A DNA stretch of 59,446 nucleotides from the NCBI GenBank assembly GCA_902625125.1, contig CACOAB010000005.1, positions 1 through 59,446 of the forward strand, read 5' to 3'. The stretch is from an uncultured Pelagibacteraceae bacterium. GTDB lineage: Bacteria; Pseudomonadota; Alphaproteobacteria; Pelagibacterales; Pelagibacteraceae. Under the pieces are notes generated by a model that saw nothing but the letters and a program-made list of their open reading frames with translations, was not told the DNA's origin and did no database searches. A program made the translations under genes and the position numbers. Below, piece after piece: positions 18,686-27,972 of this stretch (positions within the stretch are counted from its first letter, which is position 1; every line of letters starts with the position of its first letter).

Positions 18686-20469
18686 TTTTTTTTTAAGTCT
18701 TTTTTTATACTAAGCTCTTTTAGTTGTTTTTCATTAACTTCTGAAGGAGCTTGCATCATCAAATCTTGAGCATTTTGATTCATGGGAAATAAAGTTACTT
18801 CCCTTATATTTTCTTTACCAGCGAGCAACATAACAATTCTATCAATTCCAGGCGCTATACCACCATGAGGTGGAGCTCCATAACTAAAAGCATTAATCAT
18901 CCCGCTAAATTTTTCGTTTACATCTTCTTTTGTGTAACCTGCTACTGAAAACAATTTATACATTAATTCTGGAATATAGTTTCTAATCGCGCCAGAAGAT
19001 AATTCTACTCCATTACAAACAATATCATATTGATAAGCTTTAATATCTAATGGCTTATCAAAATCGATTTCTTTTAAATTTCCCTGAGGCATTGAAAAAG
19101 GATTGTGGCTAAAAATAATTTTTTTTGAGTTTTCATCGTATTCATACATCGGATAATCAACGATCCAACAAAATGCAAAATAATCTTTATTTATTATATC
19201 TAAATCTTTAGCAATTTTATCTCTAGCTTGTGAAAGAATTTTTACAATTTCTTTTTCTTTACCACACGCTAAAAAAATACTATCACCAATTTTAGCATTA
19301 CAATTTTTCATAATTTCTTTAATAGAGTCTTCGCTGAAAAATTTTCCAATAGGACCCTTCGCTGTTATTTCTTTATCTTGCTCGATAGTAAAATATGCTA
19401 ACCCTGATGCACCCTGATCTTTTGCCCATTTGTCAATATTATCGAAAAAACTTCTAGGTTTATCTTTTGTTTGTTTTGTCACAATAGCTCTGACAAGCGA
19501 TCCATCTTTAACCATTTTTTTAAATATATCAAATTTCACATCATCCCTCTTAAAAATATCTGAAATGTCCTGAATTATAAGTGGGTTTCTTAAGTCTGGC
19601 TTATCAGTTCCAAATTTTTTCATTGCATCATAAAAGGAAATTCGTGGAAACTTTTCATTCAATATTTTTTTTGATGAAAAATTCTTAAATAAATTAAGCA
19701 TAAGTTTTTCGACTACTTGAAATACATCTTCTTGTTCTACAAATGACATCTCTAAATCTAACTGATAAAATTCACCTGGACTTCTATCTGCTCTTGCATC
19801 TTCATCTCTAAAACAAGGGGCAATTTGAAAATATTTATCAAAACCTGAAACCATTATTAATTGTTTAAATTGTTGAGGTGCTTGAGGAAGTGCATAAAAT
19901 TTTCCGGGATTTAACCTGCTTGGAACTAGAAAGTCTCTAGCACCTTCCGGGCTTGAAGAAGTTAAAATTGGAGTTTGATACTCTAAAAACCCAAGTTTAA
20001 TCATTTCTGACCTGATAAAAGAAATCACTTTTGATCTTAAAATTATGTTTTTGTGCATTTCATCTCTTCTTAAATCTAAAAATCTATATTTTAATCTGAT
20101 TTCTTCTGGATAATCTTGTTCGCCAAAAACTGGCATTGGGAGTTCTTTGGCATCTGATAAAACTTCTACAGAATCAATTGAAATTTCTATTTTGCCGGTT
20201 GTTAAATCTAAATTCTCGGTACCACTTGATCGTTTTACTACTTTGCCACTAATTTTAAGAACTGTTTCAGGTTTTGATTTTTCTAAAATTGGAAAAAAAT
20301 CATTATTATTTTCTATGACACACTGTGTCATTCCATAATGATCTCTTAAATCTATAAATAATAAATTTCCGTGATCTCTTTTTCTATGCAACCAACCTGA
20401 GAGATGAACCTTTTGGTTAATTTCCTTTTCGCTAAGTTCTGAGCAGTTGTGACTTCTGTATTTATTCAT
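18682..20469 (-). CDS. aspS: Aspartyl-tRNA synthetase (bacterial type)
   Basis: This 595-residue class IIb synthetase has an N-terminal OB-fold anticodon domain (1-110), motif 2 with [19 protein letters not shown], a bacterial GAD insertion domain (about 290-420), and motif 3 [16 protein letters not shown]. Its size and the GAD domain show the bacterial rather than archaeal type. Such enzymes may be non-discriminating where asparaginyl-tRNA synthetase is absent, which cannot be judged here. The start overlaps the hdaA stop codon as ATGA. Confidence 0.97.
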   Translation of the reverse strand: MNKYRSHNCSELSEKEINQKVHLSGWLHRKRDHGNLLFIDLRDHYGMTQCVIENNNDFFPILEKSKPETVLKISGKVVKRSSGTENLDLTTGKIEISIDSVEVLSDAKELPMPVFGEQDYPEEIRLKYRFLDLRRDEMHKNIILRSKVISFIRSEMIKLGFLEYQTPILTSSSPEGARDFLVPSRLNPGKFYALPQAPQQFKQLIMVSGFDKYFQIAPCFRDEDARADRSPGEFYQLDLEMSFVEQEDVFQVVEKLMLNLFKNFSSKKILNEKFPRISFYDAMKKFGTDKPDLRNPLIIQDISDIFKRDDVKFDIFKKMVKDGSLVRAIVTKQTKDKPRSFFDNIDKWAKDQGASGLAYFTIEQDKEITAKGPIGKFFSEDSIKEIMKNCNAKIGDSIFLACGKEKEIVKILSQARDKIAKDLDIINKDYFAFCWIVDYPMYEYDENSKKIIFSHNPFSMPQGNLKEIDFDKPLDIKAYQYDIVCNGVELSSGAIRNYIPELMYKLFSVAGYTKEDVNEKFSGMINAFSYGAPPHGGIAPGIDRIVMLLAGKENIREVTLFPMNQNAQDLMMQAPSEVNEKQLKELSIKKDLKKN

Positions 20470-21122
20470 TGATTTAATACTTTTTTTATTAGATTAATAT
20501 TAATAGATTTACCAGTAGATAAAGATATTTCATCTACTTCTTTAAGAAATTTAAACAATTTTTCGTATGATCTATCTACATTATTTATGATGAAATCTGA
20601 TATTTTAGGATTAATACTTATTTGCTTCTCGGATAATGTCTTTGAAATGATTACTTTCAATAAATCATCAGTTGGAAGCTCAATTCCAAAAAACAAAAAA
20701 CTGTTTACTCTAGATTTAAGATCTTCTAAATCAAATTTCATACTTTTTAATGATGAAATTGAGTTTATCAGAATATAGTTTTCAAGCTGTTTAGACTGAT
20801 TTAAAATTGTGTAAAATAATTTTTCATCAATATTGTTATCAAAATTATCAATGATTAAACAATCATAGAGATCTAATTTGTCAATTACTTTGTTATCAAT
20901 TATTTTTGCATCAAGTATCTTTGTCTTGTTTATTTTTTTTTCCAAAATTTTTGCTAAATGGGTCTTTCCAGAACCAGAGGTGCCAAATATATTTAACCAT
21001 TTGCCTGGCCAATTAGGCCAGCTCTCAATTAATTTATAAGCAGAAAAATTATTGCTAGATACAAAAAAATCTTGCTCATAATATTTTTTTGCAAATGGAA
21101 ATTTAAATATAAGTTGATCCAT
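20466..21122 (-). CDS. hdaA: DnaA-related regulatory ATPase HdaA
   Basis: This 218-residue AAA+ protein resembles DnaA domain III without the DNA-binding domain. It has Walker A GTSGSGKTHLAK (about 49-60), Walker B CLIIDNFD, and sensor-like LKSRV. The N-terminal MDQLIFKFPF fits the short QL-type motif by which Hda binds the DNA polymerase clamp. Hda stimulates ATP hydrolysis by DnaA after initiation. It lies one base downstream of the DUF2066 gene, a common alphaproteobacterial order. Confidence 0.85.
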   Translation of the reverse strand: MDQLIFKFPFAKKYYEQDFFVSSNNFSAYKLIESWPNWPGKWLNIFGTSGSGKTHLAKILEKKINKTKILDAKIIDNKVIDKLDLYDCLIIDNFDNNIDEKLFYTILNQSKQLENYILINSISSLKSMKFDLEDLKSRVNSFLFFGIELPTDDLLKVIISKTLSEKQISINPKISDFIINNVDRSYEKLFKFLKEVDEISLSTGKSININLIKKVLNQ

Positions 21123-21123
21123 T

Positions 21124-22170
21124 TTATAAAGTATTAATCACCCATTGATCGTTAATCAATTTCAAATTTATATTTTCCCTTCTTAATTGATTGATTGTTT
21201 TATCTAATTTACCCAAATATTTTATTCTTAATTTCATAAATTCATTGTTAAATTCCTGAACAAATATATTTTCAATCGTATCAATATTTTTCATCCTTAA
21301 ATTTAATTCAACTAAATTACTTTTTTTGTTCAAATTTAACTTAACATTTAAAAAAGATGGAGTTCTTATATCAATCAAATTTTCCGCTTTGACAAGATTT
21401 ACTAATTCTTTTTTTAAATCAACGACAATTTTTTCATCAAATTCTTTTAGGAGTTGTTTTTGTTTTTTTAAAATTAAATTTTTAGAAATGTTTTTTCCTT
21501 GTATTCTTGATTTAATATATGCTCTTTTGCTCTCTTTACCGCTATCTTGGATTAAAATTATTGCTAAATTGTTCTTTGAATATTCTTGAAATATTTCATT
21601 GAGTTTCAAATTTATTAGATCTGTTTTATTCTCATTAATTAATTTTATGATTTCTATATTTTCTAATGGAAGAATAAATTCAATCAAGTCATCTTTTGTG
21701 TGTTTGTTCCAATTTTCATAATACTGGTTATTGCTAAAAACGTATATTTCATTTTCCTTTGTTAAAATCGGCAACACATAAAGTTCTTTATCAGTAATTC
21801 TAGAATAGAGGATTCCTCTTTGGTAGAATAAATCGTGAATTTTATCTTTATCAAAAGTAACACTAAAATTTACTTGCTCATCTTTTTTCTCTTCGTCAGG
21901 TATATTTGAAATTTGATAGTAGGTAACTAACTTCTTGATTGAAGAAAAATTTAAATTTGAGAGCTTTTTAACATCCTCCTCTAACAAAATTTTTGCAATT
22001 AGTTGATTAAATCCTTTTTTAATAGCTTGATTAGCTAGTTGATTATTCGTGGTTTTATCTTTTTTTTCTAGCCTAATATTATTAACATTAAATAAGTTAT
22101 TCTCAGATAAAAGAGTTTCGGTTTTTAAAAAAACAATTAAAATAATAAATATTAGTTTATACATTTTCAT
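21124..22170 (-). CDS. DUF2066 secreted protein
   Basis: This protein has 348 residues from MKMYKLIFIILIVF. A start at 22185 would add MIINF. The hydrophobic N-terminus, ending near LLSEN, is a probable signal peptide. The body has the NQLANQAIKKGFNQLIAKIL block and an alternating strand/helix pattern typical of DUF2066, a family found beside hdaA and purM in alpha- and gammaproteobacteria. The function is unknown and no catalytic motif is visible. It is divergent from purM with only about 22 bases between starts, so both promoters must sit in or against coding sequence. Confidence 0.75.
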   Translation of the reverse strand: MKMYKLIFIILIVFLKTETLLSENNLFNVNNIRLEKKDKTTNNQLANQAIKKGFNQLIAKILLEEDVKKLSNLNFSSIKKLVTYYQISNIPDEEKKDEQVNFSVTFDKDKIHDLFYQRGILYSRITDKELYVLPILTKENEIYVFSNNQYYENWNKHTKDDLIEFILPLENIEIIKLINENKTDLINLKLNEIFQEYSKNNLAIILIQDSGKESKRAYIKSRIQGKNISKNLILKKQKQLLKEFDEKIVVDLKKELVNLVKAENLIDIRTPSFLNVKLNLNKKSNLVELNLRMKNIDTIENIFVQEFNNEFMKLRIKYLGKLDKTINQLRRENINLKLINDQWVINTL

Positions 22171-22192
22171 AAAATTAATTATCAATTTATAA

Positions 22193-23221
22193 ATGAAAAA
22201 AATTGAAAATAGCTATAAAAAAAGTGGTGTTAACATTTTGTTAGCAAACAAATTGGTTAAACATATATCCAAAATATCAAAAAAAAATGACAAAAAAAAG
22301 AATACAACCAAAAAATCAGATACAATCGGTGGATTTGGTTCTTTATTTGATATCAGCAATTTAAAGATTAAGGATCCGGTAATAGTTTCCTGCACTGATG
22401 GTGTTGGGACTAAAATTGAACTTGCAAATAAATTTAAGAAATTTGATTCAATCGGTATAGATTTAGTGGCGATGTGTGTTAATGATTTAATTGTTCAAGG
22501 TGCAAAACCATTATTTTTTTTAGATTATATAGCTGTAGGAAAATTAAATTTGAATAAAGTCAAAAAAATTTTGAGAGGTATTTTTAATGGATGTAAAATT
22601 TCTGATTGCAAACTAATTGGTGGAGAGACTGCAGAAATGCCAGGTGTCTACTCTAAAGATAAATTTGATTTGGCAGGATTCAGTGTAGGTATAGTCTCAA
22701 AAAAAAAAATATTAGATAAACGAAATGTAAAAAAAAATGACATTATTTTGGCTATTCCTTCAAACGGTATACACTCAAATGGATATTCACTTGTCAGAAA
22801 AATTTTAAAAAAAAACAAAGTTCCAAATAATTTAAAAAAAGAACTTTTAAAACCTACAAAAATTTATTCAAAGGAAATTTTGAAATTAGCAGATAATAAT
22901 TTAATTAATGCTGCTGCACACATTACTGGTGGTGGTCTGATTGAAAATTTATTAAGATCTATTCCAAAAAACTTTACTTTAAATATTGATCTTTCAAAAA
23001 TCAAAACGACTAAAGTTTTTAAATGGCTTAAAAGTCAAAACATTTCAGATCAAGAAATGTTACAAACTTTTAATTGTGGTGTTGGATTTTGTTTAGTTGT
23101 ATCAAAAAAAAATATTACTAAAATTAAAAGTATTTTTAATAAAAAATTTATGCCTTATGAAATTGGCTTTATTTCTAATGATGCGAAAAAAGTAAAAATT
23201 ATAAAATCTTTAAGATGGTAA
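22193..23221 (+). CDS. purM: Phosphoribosylformylglycinamidine cyclo-ligase (AIR synthetase)
   Basis: This 342-residue member of the PurM/PurL ATP-binding family has SYKKSGVNI, GGFGSLFDI, SCTDGVGTK, GIDLVAMCVNDLIVQGAKPLFFLDY, LIGGETAEMPG and the ITGGGLIENLLR block. It closes the imidazole ring to form AIR in purine synthesis. The C-terminus is somewhat short but complete. purN follows with a 7-base overlap. Confidence 0.97.
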   Translation: MKKIENSYKKSGVNILLANKLVKHISKISKKNDKKKNTTKKSDTIGGFGSLFDISNLKIKDPVIVSCTDGVGTKIELANKFKKFDSIGIDLVAMCVNDLIVQGAKPLFFLDYIAVGKLNLNKVKKILRGIFNGCKISDCKLIGGETAEMPGVYSKDKFDLAGFSVGIVSKKKILDKRNVKKNDIILAIPSNGIHSNGYSLVRKILKKNKVPNNLKKELLKPTKIYSKEILKLADNNLINAAAHITGGGLIENLLRSIPKNFTLNIDLSKIKTTKVFKWLKSQNISDQEMLQTFNCGVGFCLVVSKKNITKIKSIFNKKFMPYEIGFISNDAKKVKIIKSLRW

Positions 23222-23775
23222 AAAAGAATACATGTATTTTTATTTCAGGAAATGGTTCTAATCTTAAAAATTTAATTTTATCTTCTAGATCAAGCAATTT
23301 CCCTATAAAAGTAAGTTTGGTGATATGTAATAATATTAATGCGAATGGAATAATATATGCCAAAAAATACAACATACCTTACATTTTTGTTAATACAAAA
23401 TTTAAAAATCATGAAAACAAGATATTTTACTATCTTAAAAAATATAAAATTTCTTTTATTTGTCTTGCTGGCTATATGAAAATTGTTTCAAAAAAACTAA
23501 TAAAAAAATACCAAAGAAAAATAATTAATGTTCATCCCTCTCTTCTGCCAAAATTTAAAGGTCTAAATACTTTTGCTAGAATGTTAAAAAATAAAGAAAT
23601 TAAAGCTGGATGTACTGTACATTATGTGAGTGAAAAATTAGATAGTGGAATAGCAATTGTTCAAAAAAAATTTTTTATCGATAAAGAAGATGATGAAAAA
23701 GTTCTTAAAAATAAAACTCAAAAATTGGAATATTTAGCTTTTCCTGAGGCAATTATCAAAGTCTTTAGAGCTTAG
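23215..23775 (+). CDS. purN: Phosphoribosylglycinamide formyltransferase
   Basis: This 186-residue formyltransferase has the signature ISGNGSNLKNL, VICNN, the folate-site segment FICLAGYMKIVS, and catalytic NVHPSLLPKFKGLNTF with its His (Asn and Asp partners in the same region). GCTVHYVSEKLDSGIAIVQ closes the site. It formylates GAR. The start overlaps the end of purM, and the stop codon overlaps that of the convergent ndk by 4 bases. Confidence 0.97.
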   Translation: MVKKNTCIFISGNGSNLKNLILSSRSSNFPIKVSLVICNNINANGIIYAKKYNIPYIFVNTKFKNHENKIFYYLKKYKISFICLAGYMKIVSKKLIKKYQRKIINVHPSLLPKFKGLNTFARMLKNKEIKAGCTVHYVSEKLDSGIAIVQKKFFIDKEDDEKVLKNKTQKLEYLAFPEAIIKVFRA

Positions 23776-24182
23776 TTTTTAAAAAAAAATTCTATCTCTT
23801 TTTTTGCGTTATCTACCGAGTCTGAACCATGTACTGAATTTTTATCTATTGAAATTCCATACAACTTTCTTATTGTGTTTTCATCGGCCTCTTTAGGATT
23901 GGTAGCACCCATTAATTTTCTATTAAATAAAACTGCATTTTCACCTTCTAAAACCATAGCCACGATTGGACCTGATGATAAATATGCGCATAAATCATTA
24001 TAAAAAGGTTTAGATTGATGAACTTTATAAAACTCTGATGCTTCGTCTTTAGAAATTTGTATTTTTTTAATTTCTTTAATTTTTAAATTATTTTTAATAA
24101 AAATGTTTTTAATTTCATCAACTAAGTTTCTTTCAACTGCGTCTGGTTTAATGATGGATAAAGTTTGCTCAATTTTGCTCAT
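23772..24182 (-). CDS. ndk: Nucleoside diphosphate kinase
   Basis: This 136-residue protein is standard length. It has QTLSIIKPDAVERN at the N-terminus and the phospho-acceptor His118 in SVHGSDS. The enzyme equalises NTP and dNTP pools. The start overlaps the end of pepA by 14 bases. In several alphaproteobacteria holC (DNA polymerase III chi) lies between pepA and ndk. It is not there in this window. Confidence 0.97.
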   Translation of the reverse strand: MSKIEQTLSIIKPDAVERNLVDEIKNIFIKNNLKIKEIKKIQISKDEASEFYKVHQSKPFYNDLCAYLSSGPIVAMVLEGENAVLFNRKLMGATNPKEADENTIRKLYGISIDKNSVHGSDSVDNAKKEIEFFFKN

Positions 24183-25632
24183 AGTTTTCTTCGATAAGTT
24201 GATTTAACAGTCTAACCCCAAACCCTGTTGCTCCACCTGAATTAAGTGCTCCCCCATATTTAGAAAAAGCCATTCCTGCTATATCTAAATGAGCCCACGG
24301 TGTTTTATTTAAAATAAATCTTTGTAAAAATTGAGCAGCTGTAGTTGATCCTGCTCCACCTACATAATTTATGTTTTGCATATCAGCGTTTTTAGAATTC
24401 ATAAGTTTATCATAATTTTTATGTAGAGGCATTCTCCACAGTTTTTCCTCAACTTTCTCCCCTGCATTTAAAATTTGATTTGATAAATTATCATCATTAG
24501 AAAATAGTCCCGCGTATTCGGAGCCCAAACAAACTATTATGGCGCCTGTTAAAGTAGCTAGATCAACTATAAATTTTGGTTTAAATTTTTTTTCTGTAAA
24601 ACTTAAAGCATCTGCTAAAACTAATCTTCCCTCTGCATCTGTGTTCAAAACTTCGATTGTTTTACCGCTGTAAGATTTGACTATATCTCCCGGTCTTTGA
24701 GCTACTCCACTAACCATATTTTCTACAAGCCCAACAACACCAATGGCATTAACTTTTGCCTTCCTAAGAGCCAGGCTTTTCATTAAACCTACAACAGCTG
24801 CTGATCCTGCCATATCATACGTCATATCCTCCATAAACCTTGCAGGCTTTAGAGAGTAACCACCAGTGTCAAAGGTTACACCTTTCCCAACAAATGCTAA
24901 AGGTTTAGAATTATTTTTTGCACCTTTCCATTCCATTGTAACAAGATAAGAACCTCTTATGCTTCCCATGCCAACTCCAAGTAATGCGTTCATTCCAAGT
25001 TTTTTTAATTTTTTTTTGTCATAAATATTAACTTTTAAACCCTCTCTTTTTAACACATTTAATCTTTTAACATATTCATCCGGATGAAGAATGTTCCCAG
25101 GTTCAGATACTAGATCTCTAGCGTAAAAGGTTCCCTCTTCTAAAGCTTTAAATTTCAATTGAGTTTTTGTAGAGGGTTTATTTTTATTCCCACTTACATT
25201 TACAGAGATAATTCTAGATTCTTTTTTTGTTTTATATTTTTTAAATTCGTAAGATTTTAATTTTAACCCATGAACGAAATGACTAATAAAGTTTTTATGG
25301 CTGCTAGAGATGCTATCAGAATTTAACAAATACTCTGCATTTTTTCCTTGATTAACCTGCCCATAAAATTCTGCTCCTAAACTTTCTATATCTGAAGTTT
25401 TTAAATTTTTTTTAATTGATATTAAAATTATCTTTTTTTTTGAGTTTACCTCAAAAACTAAAATTTTTTTTTTTAAGTCACTGGTTTTTAAAATATCAAC
25501 TATGTATGTAAGCTCAGAATTAGATAGATATTTTTTTAAACTTTTAATTTCAAATTTTTCATTAGAGAATAACACTAAATTTGATGAGGATTTATTTGAT
25601 GTTTTATTTGAAAAGTTAATTTTTATAGACAT
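24169..25632 (-). CDS. pepA: Leucyl aminopeptidase (M17 family)
   Basis: This protein has 487 residues. The N-terminal domain (about 1-165) is weakly conserved. The catalytic domain has the metal- and substrate-binding GKGVTFDTGGYSLKPA, DMAGSAAVVG, and the M17 signature NTDAEGRLVLADAL. It removes N-terminal amino acids from peptides, and some PepA proteins also bind DNA. It is divergent from lptF. Confidence 0.96.
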   Translation of the reverse strand: MSIKINFSNKTSNKSSSNLVLFSNEKFEIKSLKKYLSNSELTYIVDILKTSDLKKKILVFEVNSKKKIILISIKKNLKTSDIESLGAEFYGQVNQGKNAEYLLNSDSISSSHKNFISHFVHGLKLKSYEFKKYKTKKESRIISVNVSGNKNKPSTKTQLKFKALEEGTFYARDLVSEPGNILHPDEYVKRLNVLKREGLKVNIYDKKKLKKLGMNALLGVGMGSIRGSYLVTMEWKGAKNNSKPLAFVGKGVTFDTGGYSLKPARFMEDMTYDMAGSAAVVGLMKSLALRKAKVNAIGVVGLVENMVSGVAQRPGDIVKSYSGKTIEVLNTDAEGRLVLADALSFTEKKFKPKFIVDLATLTGAIIVCLGSEYAGLFSNDDNLSNQILNAGEKVEEKLWRMPLHKNYDKLMNSKNADMQNINYVGGAGSTTAAQFLQRFILNKTPWAHLDIAGMAFSKYGGALNSGGATGFGVRLLNQLIEENYEQN

Positions 25633-25763
25633 AATTTTAATGTTTCATATTGGGTTGACAGCTATATATGATCAAAAAACTAAGATTTCAACGATAAATT
25701 TATCACAATTAAACCTTTAATTGAATTTAGCTTAAAGATGAATTAATTATACATTAAATTCAT

Positions 25764-26891
25764 ATGCTTCAAAACAAAATTTATCAGAACTATTTATTAG
25801 AAATTTTAAAAACCTTTTTTGTCATTTTGCTTGGTCTTTCGCTAGTTGCGCTTACGGTAAGAGCAGTAAGTTTTTTAGAATTAATTGTAGACAGTGGGTA
25901 TTTGCTTAGTACTTATTTTAAGTACTCAATTCTAAATATCTTAGGAATTATTCCAAAGTTTATTCCTTTATCTTTTTTACTTGCTTTAACTATATTTGTT
26001 ATCAAACATAAACAAGACAGTGAATTTATAATTTTGTGGACATCTGGAATTAAAAAAATAGATTTGGTTAATTCATTATTTTTATTTTCTTTTCTAATTC
26101 TTTTAATCCATTTAATTACCTCAACTCTTATTACACCATTAGCTTTAAATAAATCGAGAAATATAATTAGTGACAATCAAATAAGTTCTATTCTACCAAC
26201 TGTAAGAACTCAACAATTTAGTGATTCGTTCACTAGTTTTACTTTCTTCGTAGAAAAAAAGGATGGGAATAATGTACAGAATATTTTTTTACATGATAAG
26301 GGAAATATTTTAAAAAATTTGTCTCCAAATGTTTCGGACACTCAAAGCATATCAATTATAGCCTCAAAGGGTACTGTAGAGAACAATAGAATAGTTCTGT
26401 TTGATGGACAAATAATATCTGAGAAAAAAGAAAATTTCAAAGATGATGTAATAAAATTTGAACAATTAAATGTTAATCTCAGTAATTTAAATACTAGAAC
26501 AATAAAAAAACCAAAGATACAGGAAACTTCAACTTTAAAATTAATCAATTGTTTTATTGGTCAAGACTCAAATAAAGATTTTTGTAATAAATCATTTATT
26601 GAAGAATTAGGACCTACATTAAATAGAAGAATAATATTACCATTTTACATTCCTGTAATAACATTAGTTTGTTGTTTACTATTAATCAAAACTGAAAAAA
26701 AATATTTAAATAGTTTTAACATTTTTCTTTATTCTTTTTGTATATTACTTTTCGCAGAATTAGCAGTAAGATTTACTTCAATAAATTTCTTCATGCAAAT
26801 ATTGTTTATCACGCTACCAATTATTTTGACAATGATAGTGTATAGTTTCATCCTATTTAAATTTTCGAATGAGTATAAAATGAATGAATAA
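25764..26891 (+). CDS. lptF: LPS export ABC transporter permease LptF
   Basis: This 375-residue protein has the LptF/LptG layout. It has two or three N-terminal membrane segments (about 15-35, 55-80, 100-120), a periplasmic beta-jellyroll (about 130-260), and three C-terminal segments (about 275-370). YLLEILKTFF at the start and the conserved FIPLSFLLAL are typical. With LptG and the ATPase LptB (not in the window) it extracts LPS from the inner membrane. It opens an operon running to ksgA. Confidence 0.93.
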   Translation: MLQNKIYQNYLLEILKTFFVILLGLSLVALTVRAVSFLELIVDSGYLLSTYFKYSILNILGIIPKFIPLSFLLALTIFVIKHKQDSEFIILWTSGIKKIDLVNSLFLFSFLILLIHLITSTLITPLALNKSRNIISDNQISSILPTVRTQQFSDSFTSFTFFVEKKDGNNVQNIFLHDKGNILKNLSPNVSDTQSISIIASKGTVENNRIVLFDGQIISEKKENFKDDVIKFEQLNVNLSNLNTRTIKKPKIQETSTLKLINCFIGQDSNKDFCNKSFIEELGPTLNRRIILPFYIPVITLVCCLLLIKTEKKYLNSFNIFLYSFCILLFAELAVRFTSINFFMQILFITLPIILTMIVYSFILFKFSNEYKMNE

Positions 26892-27972
26892 GATAATTTT
26901 AAATTATATCATTAAAAATTTTTTAAAATCATTTTTTATAATTATGATTGTCTTTTTTTGTTTTGGAATTATCCTAAACCTCTTTGAAGAAATAGAATTT
27001 TTTAAAAGTCTAAATGTAAACTTTTTTACTCCATTAGTTTTAACGAGCATGATAGTACCAGGAATAATAATTCAGTCCCTGCCTTTTATAATTTTTATTT
27101 CTAGTATGTGGTTTATGTTGAAAATAAGAAATAATAAAGATTTGTTAATTCTTAAAGTCTATGGTTATTCAAATTTAAAAATTTTTTTTATTTTAGCCAC
27201 CACTTCCTTTATCCTTGGATGGTTGGTATTAGTTTTGGTGAGTCCTATTACATCTTCACTGACCAAATTTTATGAAAAAACAAAATCAAACTATTCAAAA
27301 GAAACAAATCATTTAATAAGTTTTAATAAAAATGGAATTTGGATAAAAGAGTCATTGAATAACAGTCAAAGAATAATTTCTGCTCACAAATTAAATAATT
27401 ACGATTTAATAAATGTAACTATATTTCATTTGGATAGCGAATATCAGTTAATAGAAAAAATTAGTTCCGAAAGAGTAAATATTAAAGACTTTGATTGGGA
27501 AATTGATCAGGCACGAGTATTTAAATTTGAAGATAATATTTTTAAATCTAAAGAAATAACTAATTTAAAAATAAAATCAGTTTATAATTATGACAAAATA
27601 ACAAATTTATTTAAAAATTTTGAAACAATTTCATTTTTAGACCTAACTTTAAGATACAATAAGTTAATTTCTAATGGTTATAATGGCTTATTTCTAAAGC
27701 AAACTCTAAACACACATTTAAGTCTTCCTTTTCTGTTGCTTCTTATGACCGGTATTGCTGCGATATTAACGATGCATACTTTGAAAGACTCTAATAATTT
27801 GACATACATAATTCTTGGACTAATTGTAGTTGTTGTTGTTTTTTATTTCAAAGATTTATCTTTAGCTCTTGGAAAAACCGCTAGAATATCAATGACGCTG
27901 TCTATCTGGGCACCTGTTATAATTTTAAGTTTTTTTTCTTTTATAGGAATATTGCAAATTAATGAAAAATAA
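26884..27972 (+). CDS. lptG: LPS export ABC transporter permease LptG
   Basis: This 362-residue partner of LptF has the same six-helix plus periplasmic-domain layout. It has IIKNFLKSFFIIMIVF at the start, LPFIIFISSMWFM in the second helix region, and THLSLPFLLLLMTGIAAIL near 290. The ATG lies 8 bases before the end of lptF, so translation is coupled. It ends 11 bases inside lptD. Confidence 0.92.
   Translation: MNKIILNYIIKNFLKSFFIIMIVFFCFGIILNLFEEIEFFKSLNVNFFTPLVLTSMIVPGIIIQSLPFIIFISSMWFMLKIRNNKDLLILKVYGYSNLKIFFILATTSFILGWLVLVLVSPITSSLTKFYEKTKSNYSKETNHLISFNKNGIWIKESLNNSQRIISAHKLNNYDLINVTIFHLDSEYQLIEKISSERVNIKDFDWEIDQARVFKFEDNIFKSKEITNLKIKSVYNYDKITNLFKNFETISFLDLTLRYNKLISNGYNGLFLKQTLNTHLSLPFLLLLMTGIAAILTMHTLKDSNNLTYIILGLIVVVVVFYFKDLSLALGKTARISMTLSIWAPVIILSFFSFIGILQINEK

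Noticed and set aside
25655-25660. Perfect TTGACA -35 hexamer in the pepA-lptF gap
   Set aside because: No -10-like hexamer at 16-18 bases spacing. The nearest candidate (TAAGAT, 25681) is 20 bases away, so a lptF promoter could not be supported.
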